Translations under genes and position numbers: made by a program
Assembly: GCF_910592395.1 (NCBI RefSeq)
Contig: NC_088313.1
Coordinates: forward strand, 13,594,437-13,658,436
DNA: 64,000 nucleotides
Direction of reading: 5' to 3'
DNA from: Lineus longissimus
Lineage: Eukaryota > Nemertea > Pilidiophora > Heteronemertea > Lineidae
Shown here: in pieces, positions 59,269 through 64,000 of the stretch
Layout of the letters: each line of letters opens with the position of its first letter
How positions within the stretch are numbered: the stretch's first letter is position 1
Notes under the pieces: model-generated
Database searches by the model: none
What the model was told of the DNA's origin: nothing
What the model saw: the letters and a program-made list of their open reading frames with translations, nothing else

Positions 59269-59430
59269 CAGCAGAACCTCCATTAAGGACACCCTCGGGA
59301 CTGACAAGTCCTTAATAGAGAGGTGTCCTGATTAGAGAGGTCCAGTTGAATAGTAACAACGCATTTCGGACGAAAAGTATTTAAGAGGTTGTCCCTGAAA
59401 GAGAAGTGTCCGTTAAGGGAGGTTCCACTG
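59269..59430. mobile_element. Small pogo/Tigger-type MITE
   Basis: The left end CAGCAGAACCTCCATTAAGG and right end CCGTTAAGGGAGGTTCCACTG are imperfect inverted repeats. TA follows the right end and lies one base outside the left end. Inner copies of GTCCTTAATAGAGAGGTGTC extend the repeats. It is non-coding, and a fragment of the same family is at 14505-14580. Confidence 0.65.
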
Positions 59431-59718
59431 TATTTAAGCGATTGGTTGTCAAGGATATATCATCTCACATACTGTAGTTTCATGAAAATAACACCACTTC
59501 GGGATATTCAAGGCCCGGCCTCTTCTCTCGAGTCTATTCACCAGAGGTAACCAATGAGTGACTTCGCTGGCCCTTGTGATGGCTCAGCCGAGCTGTCACG
59601 GTTGCGCTAAACCACTTATTACCGCAGCCCTATTGCTTCGAAGTGTTGTGGGCCTACTGGTCGATGAGTGCGCATGTGGAATGACGTAAATGGTAAGGCC
59701 ACTCGCCGACCGTTTATA

Positions 59719-61813
59719 CAGGTTGTCTCATAAAACTGAAGCACCTTTTAGATTGATCCAAACCCCCCAAAACAAAAAAAGTCCTTATTGAAACTCTGAA
59801 GAAAAATCTACAAATGCTTGCATTAGTAAAGCAAAGTGATATTCAGGCAATGATAGTAGTCACGAAATTCCGAAGAAAAACGAGGAGCTCATCCTCTGTT
59901 TTTCTACAACCCTCTTTTTTGATTTAGACTCCCTAGGCCTACGTGGGAGAAAACAGAATCGAAGTTTCTAGGATGTGTGGTTTTCTTGAGGAATTCTAGG
60001 GCCTCCTAGGCCTATAAATGAAGCCCCACTGAGGGTACCCACATTGCAGACAACCTGTGCGACAATGGATGCTGTAGAGCTGCTGAGAAAACGACGCCGG
60101 CGCTACACCGTTACAGAAAATCTTGCCTACCTGAGAGACCAGAAGGAGGCACTGGTGAACGGTACGGTGCGCAGTATGAGAGAGTTCTCCGCCCACTATA
60201 ACATCCCCTGGGAGACGTTTAGAAGGTGGAATCTCGAGGACCTCGAGCAGAAGCAAGAAGAAGGGCATGGCCGGAAGAAGACGATGATGGAGCCCCGTGA
60301 TCCGTTATGGCCACAGGTTGAGGGCCAGCTTTACCAATGGCTTCAGCAGATGAGAGAGCGTCGCCTCGCAGTCTCCGTTCTCGACATTCAAGATAAGGCG
60401 TTGGTAGTGTGGAAAAGCTGGTGGAAAGCAAAGCTGGTGGAATGAGTTAGCCCAAGATGTCAGAGAAGGGATTCAGCATTGTCGCCCTCAGCTATGGGAT
60501 TTCAACGCATCCATAGGCTGGGTGGAGTGCTTGATGAAGAGACGCCACGTGTCCCTACGGAAGGTGACCAAGGATACAACGACCATCCCCGCTGATGCTG
60601 CTGCAAGGATCCAGACCTTCCGAGATGCGGTTACTGGGAGAATCGATCGTCTTGATATACAGTGGGGTTCTTCTTTAACATGGACCAAACCTTTGTCCTG
60701 TTTGATATGAGAACCATGTACACGGCCAACATCACGGGGGAGAAGGCATTAGACGTCTGATCATCCAGGTCCAATACTAAGCTGGGATGCACCGTCACCC
60801 TCTGCATCGCAGCCTCTGGAGCAAAGTTGCCGGTGCACATCACCTTCCCCAGAAGAGGTTTCGTCCGGGTGTTTGCAGCCCTCCAAGACAACCCACCAGC
60901 AGATGTAAAGATTACCCTATCGGAAACTGGTTGGATGAGTGAGGAAACGGCGTACAACTGGTTAGATGAAGTCCTATCACCCTACGTCACCGACAACGAG
61001 ACCGACCAGTTCCTGTTAATCGTCGATCATTATCAGGTCCACCGGACAGAGAACTTCCGGAAGAGAGTCCGCGACATGAGAGGCAGCCTGGATTATGTAC
61101 CTGCTGGTTGCACATCCCTCGTACAACCGTTAGACGTTGCAGTCATGAAGTCCTTCAAATGTCACGTACGGCGACAATGGAAATCGTGGAAGAAGGACCA
61201 CACGGACGAAAGAGGAGACTGCCCTCACATCGGCCTGAGAGACGTGACCAACATCATCAGAGATGCCTGGGATGGTGTTGATGAGGACGTTATCGTCAAC
61301 TGATTTGAAGCATCGTTTCGACCAATGCCAATCGAAGCTGGACCACATGCTATCTTGGAGGAAGAAGAGGAGACTGCTGTGAATGGACCAGAGTTCGTGA
61401 ATGTAGTCGAGGAGGACATTGTGATGGACTTGAATTGACTGTGGGTGTTGTGAATGATTGTGGGTACGATTCTGAAAGCTGGACAATCTAATAATGTGTA
61501 TCTTTAGCTTTGAAAATAAATTGAATCGGGATTTGCATCGTTCTTTTTTATTCCTTCACTGATCACTTCGGACAAGACTGTACATTCAGAGGGATGTTCG
61601 TTTTGTTCTCCAGATATGTGACGGACAACTTCTCATTCTTACCAATTTCGCACTGCAAAGTATATTTGAAAGCCCGAAGCTGGTAAGGAATGATGAGACC
61701 CGAAGACATGCTTCATTACCTCCCTGAGCAGTGCCTCACTTTGAAAGGGCAGGTCAGTCCCTAAAACCAGCAGAAGCCAATATGTCAGTTGGACTTTTTT
61801 CATGGACACCCTG
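59719..61813 (+). mobile_element. pogo/mariner-superfamily DNA transposon with TIRs and TA duplication
   Basis: The left end CAGGTTGTCTCATAAAACTG starts at 59719. The right end, reversed, reads CAGGGTGTCCATGAAAAAAG and ends at 61813. Both are bounded by TA (59717-59718 and 61814-61815). The 2.1-kb body contains one broken transposase gene on the plus strand. The left end matches the usual CAGGGTGTCC consensus less well than the right. Confidence 0.8.
60065..61438 (+). pseudogene. pogo/Tigger-like DDE transposase, broken
   Basis: The frame begins with Met at 60065. The first part is a basic helix-turn-helix-like DNA-binding region (RKRRRRYTV, SMREFSAHYNIPWETFRRW). Frameshifts near 60400-60440 and 60670 and stops near 60759 and 61301 break it. 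The catalytic domain is still clear: FNMDQTFVLFDM (first Asp), LIVDHYQVHRT (second Asp) and AGCTSLVQPLDVAVMKSFK (third Asp in the TSL-QPLD motif typical of the DDE_1 family). An acidic C-terminus (EEEEETAVNGPEF) ends at 61438. The enzyme would cut and paste the element at TA sites. This copy is inactive. Confidence 0.85.
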
Positions 61814-62661
61814 TACACTATCAGCCATTAGCACTGGGACACCCTTTACACTACCAATGACGATTAGTTGAAAATGCCCATTTCCTTACAAGAAATGGCC
61901 ATTTTGTTAGTTCATACTTACCTATGGAACACTTTTGCATGTTACTCCATTTGGGCTCAAACACAAGAGTATCCCTTTAATTTTCTAAAGGGAGAACTGA
62001 GTTAACAGCTCGGCCGCCAGGCGGCGCCCTGACCGATCCCGCGAGATCGCGCCGATCTCATGCCGCCATATTTAGTCTTTACTCTTGAGCGTTAATAAAG
62101 AGTATGTCCCGTTTGTGGGGACGGCGGGAGGGCCGTGTTCCATAGGTAAGTATGAACTAACAAAATGGCCATTTCTTGTAAGGAAATGGGCATTTTGTGT
62201 CATTCAAACTTACCTATGGAACACTTTTGCATCGAATCCCAGCAACCTATTGGAGGTGGGAAACGAGGACTTACCTAAGGCTGAGCTGTTGTTCCATCCA
62301 GGAGGCACCACCGGCATATTAGCTAAGGAGGACCGCCAGGGGAAAGAAATGGGGAGAACCGGAGGACCGGTATTTTGATCTCGGTATTACAATCATATAA
62401 TAGAGAGTAATAGACCCATTCTCCGGAAAGCGCTAGAATTGCGTAATAAAACCATCTTCTTTCCGGCAACAGAGCTTAGAGCAAGTAAGGCATGTTGAAG
62501 GCTGTAGAATGAGTTATTGCTAAACAACAATAAGAAATTGCGTCCTTTCTAGTCTACTAGGGGTTGCCTGGATGTTGAAGATAGGGCATATCAAAAATGG
62601 CGCAAGATGCGCGTTTGACTCTTCAATCGGGCTTCCCCCCCCTTTTTTGATCTAGCCAGGA
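61814..62661 (-). repeat. Terminal region of the DIRS element with repeated hairpins
   Basis: A 90-bp hairpin at 62135-62223 has ends GTGTTCCATAGGTAAGT / AACTTACCTATGGAACAC. Its core pairs ACAAAATGGCCATTTCTTG with GTAAGGAAATGGGCATTTTG. One half of the same hairpin is repeated in inverted orientation at 61876-61932. This is where a DIRS-type element, read on the minus strand, should carry its right inverted terminal repeat and internal complementary region. No exon is seen. Assignment to the DIRS element rests on position. Confidence 0.55.
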
Positions 62662-63768
62662 TCAAACAACATGCCCCGCAGACACAATCGGGCCGATTGT
62701 GTGCATGCCATCTACGAGGGAAGAAACGTCTCGTAGGTAGAAACGAGAGAATGTGGAGTGATTACTCCAACATGCAGCGGAAACGACTTCTTGAAGAGCA
62801 ACTCCTCGGTAGTTAGCCCAGGAGGTGGCTAGTGCTCTAACTTCGTGCGCTGAGATGTTAGCTAGCGCACGAAGATCAGAGGAAGTCTTCAAGGTGTTGT
62901 AGGAAAGACGAATAGTCTCCACAATCCACCTTGAAATAGTGGCGGCCGCTATCTCTCGTTTATTTCCCTCCTTATAGGACAAAAACAAACGCTCTCTCCC
63001 CTGGCGGATACCGGGAGGTTTTGTCCTATTTATGTAGAACTTTAGGGCCCTGACGGGACATAAAGTTCTGTCAGGAAGATCATAAGAGATCGTTCCTGAC
63101 AGAGAGGGAATAGTAACCGGGGGCCGAGAGGCGGCCGGTCCCTGGTTCTTCGCCAGAAATCCTGGTATAAAAGCCAGGATAACCTCCCCTCCCTCTCTAA
63201 AAGCCAGCTTCTTAAAAGAAAGTGCATGGAGCTCTGATCTCCGTTGGGCGGTAGCCAAGGCTACTAGAAAGACCGTTTTGAGTGTCAGATATTTCATGGA
63301 TGAAATAGACATGGGTTCAAAAGGATGCCTCATGAGCACCTTAAGGACAACAGAGAGGTCCCATTTAGGGGTGTTGTGAACCGGTCTAGGACGCTCTAAT
63401 AACATTCCTCTGAAAAGAGGGGTTATTTGGTCCTCCCAACGAAGATCCCAGGTGCTTAAAACACGGAGGGTAGAAGCGATGGCGGACTTGTACCCTTTTA
63501 TAGCCGTGACAGATAGTTGTCTTTCCGTGAATAATTCAATAAGGAAATCAACTAATCTGTATATAGAGGGAGAGATCGGATTAACTCCGTTCTCCCTGCA
63601 CCAGGAAGTGAAGGTAGACCACTTTCCTTGATACACATCAAGGGTAGACCCCCTTTGAGGTGCGGACATGCGCTTGACAGCGATGTCCGAAAAGCCTCTC
63701 TGGTGGAGATGCAACTGGATAAGTTCCAGGCGTGAAACTTGAAAAATCCAGGGTTCTGGTGGTAGCAT
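62662..63768 (-). CDS. DIRS-type retrotransposon tyrosine recombinase
   Basis: The minus-strand frame is open from 63978 to the stop at 62662. I place the start at the Met of MLPPEPWIF (63768), because the sequence further upstream belongs to the overlapping pol frame. The N-terminal core-binding part has YQGKWSTFTSWCRENG, VDFLIELF and SVTAIKGYKSAIAS. The catalytic part has TAQRRSELHALSF (first Arg), ISAHEVRALATSW (His and second Arg) and FSRFYLRDVS (nucleophile Tyr): the complete R-H-R-Y set. CPVRALKFYI and ATISRWIVETI are also typical of DIRS recombinases. It would integrate circular cDNA without target duplication. There are no stops or frameshifts in the 369 codons. Confidence 0.9.
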   Translation of the reverse strand: MLPPEPWIFQVSRLELIQLHLHQRGFSDIAVKRMSAPQRGSTLDVYQGKWSTFTSWCRENGVNPISPSIYRLVDFLIELFTERQLSVTAIKGYKSAIASTLRVLSTWDLRWEDQITPLFRGMLLERPRPVHNTPKWDLSVVLKVLMRHPFEPMSISSMKYLTLKTVFLVALATAQRRSELHALSFKKLAFREGGEVILAFIPGFLAKNQGPAASRPPVTIPSLSGTISYDLPDRTLCPVRALKFYINRTKPPGIRQGRERLFLSYKEGNKREIAAATISRWIVETIRLSYNTLKTSSDLRALANISAHEVRALATSWANYRGVALQEVVSAACWSNHSTFSRFYLRDVSSLVDGMHTIGPIVSAGHVV

Positions 63769-64000
63769 CTCCCCAGGGGGTGCCACAGGAGGTGCTTCCA
63801 AGTAGGAAGACTCCTGGGGTGATCTATCAGGAGCTCCAGCAAGGCTGGGAACCAGGCCTGATTTGGCCAGCAAGGTGCGATGAGAGTTATTCTCACCGGA
63901 TGGCTGGTCAAGATCTTGTTCAGGACTGGTTGGATGAGAGGGAGGGGTGGAAACGCATATGCGTTCAGCCCGACCCAAGAGGCTGTAAGGCTGTCGACTT
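63552..64000 (-). CDS. DIRS pol C-terminus (end of RT/RNase H polyprotein), partial
   Basis: This frame enters from the right edge and ends at 63552. It reads NAYAFPPLPLIQPVLNKIL, VRITLIAPCWPNQAWFPALL, LLIDHP and later FHAWNLSS, REAFRTSL. That is the conserved C-terminal stretch of DIRS pol proteins (ALIAPxWPxxPWF...L followed by HxxAWxLS). It overlaps the recombinase gene by about 215 bases in a different frame, an arrangement usual in DIRS elements. The reverse transcriptase core lies beyond the window. Confidence 0.8.
   Translation of the reverse strand, partial: VDSLTASWVGLNAYAFPPLPLIQPVLNKILTSHPVRITLIAPCWPNQAWFPALLELLIDHPRSLPTWKHLLWHPLGRCYHQNPGFFKFHAWNLSSCISTREAFRTSLSSACPHLKGGLPLMCIKESGLPSLPGAGRTELIRSLPLYTD

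Larger units (their letters stand above)
57023..59718. other. Repeat-rich stretch between the LINE and the pogo-like element
   Basis: It has no host exon. It holds a minisatellite (57285-57412), the right copy of the 95-bp direct repeat (57418-57512), a 19-base G run (58017-58035) and three MITEs (58388-58661, 58756-59161, 59269-59430). Confidence 0.5.

Noticed and set aside
1-64000. CRISPR arrays, operons, Shine-Dalgarno sites, tRNA or rRNA genes
   Set aside because: The sequence is eukaryotic. The regular repeats seen are tandem duplications or MITEs, and I found no cloverleaf or rRNA-like segment.

Overview
The window is a piece of a metazoan nuclear genome, most likely from a marine invertebrate. 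Coding sequence is split by GT-AG introns. The gene families are animal ones: an RBCC/TRIM-type protein, a tyrosine-kinase-like domain, MS4A/CD20-like four-pass membrane proteins and ecto-5'-nucleotidase/CD73. The interspersed elements include DIRS, APE-type LINE, pogo/mariner-like and many foldback MITEs. The palindrome TACATGTA recurs, which I associate with amphioxus, hemichordate and lophotrochozoan genomes, but I cannot name the species.

Layout. 1-3.3 kb (minus strand): two kinase-domain exons (1-138, 597-700) and, upstream on the same strand, a large RING/B-box/coiled-coil exon (2038-3313). 6.5 kb and 15.8 kb (plus): two MS4A-like genes, each with an uninterrupted coding exon, about 8.5 kb apart. 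18.2-24.7 kb (minus): a nine-exon gene that joins in perfect phase into 497 codons of a protein I do not recognise, built from four related helix-like modules. 26.7-52.1 kb (plus): a direct duplication of a nine-exon 5'-nucleotidase gene. The upstream copy is a pseudogene with several mapped lesions; the downstream copy is intact at 589 codons. 53-57 kb (minus): a decayed APE-type LINE. 58.4-59.4 kb: three MITEs. 59.7-61.8 kb: a pogo/mariner-superfamily element with recognisable terminal repeats, TA target duplication and a broken transposase. 61.9-64 kb (minus): the 3' end of a DIRS-type retrotransposon with an intact tyrosine recombinase frame, ending in unusual hairpin repeats.

There is no operon logic here. 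The genes are independent, and the main history recorded is gene duplication followed by decay of one copy and repeated transposon insertion. The most interesting host item is the unrecognised four-module gene. The most interesting non-coding items are foldback DNA: hairpins at 37.6, 44.1, 58.8 and 62.1 kb, and a recurring 26-bp palindrome around 50.6-53.0 kb.
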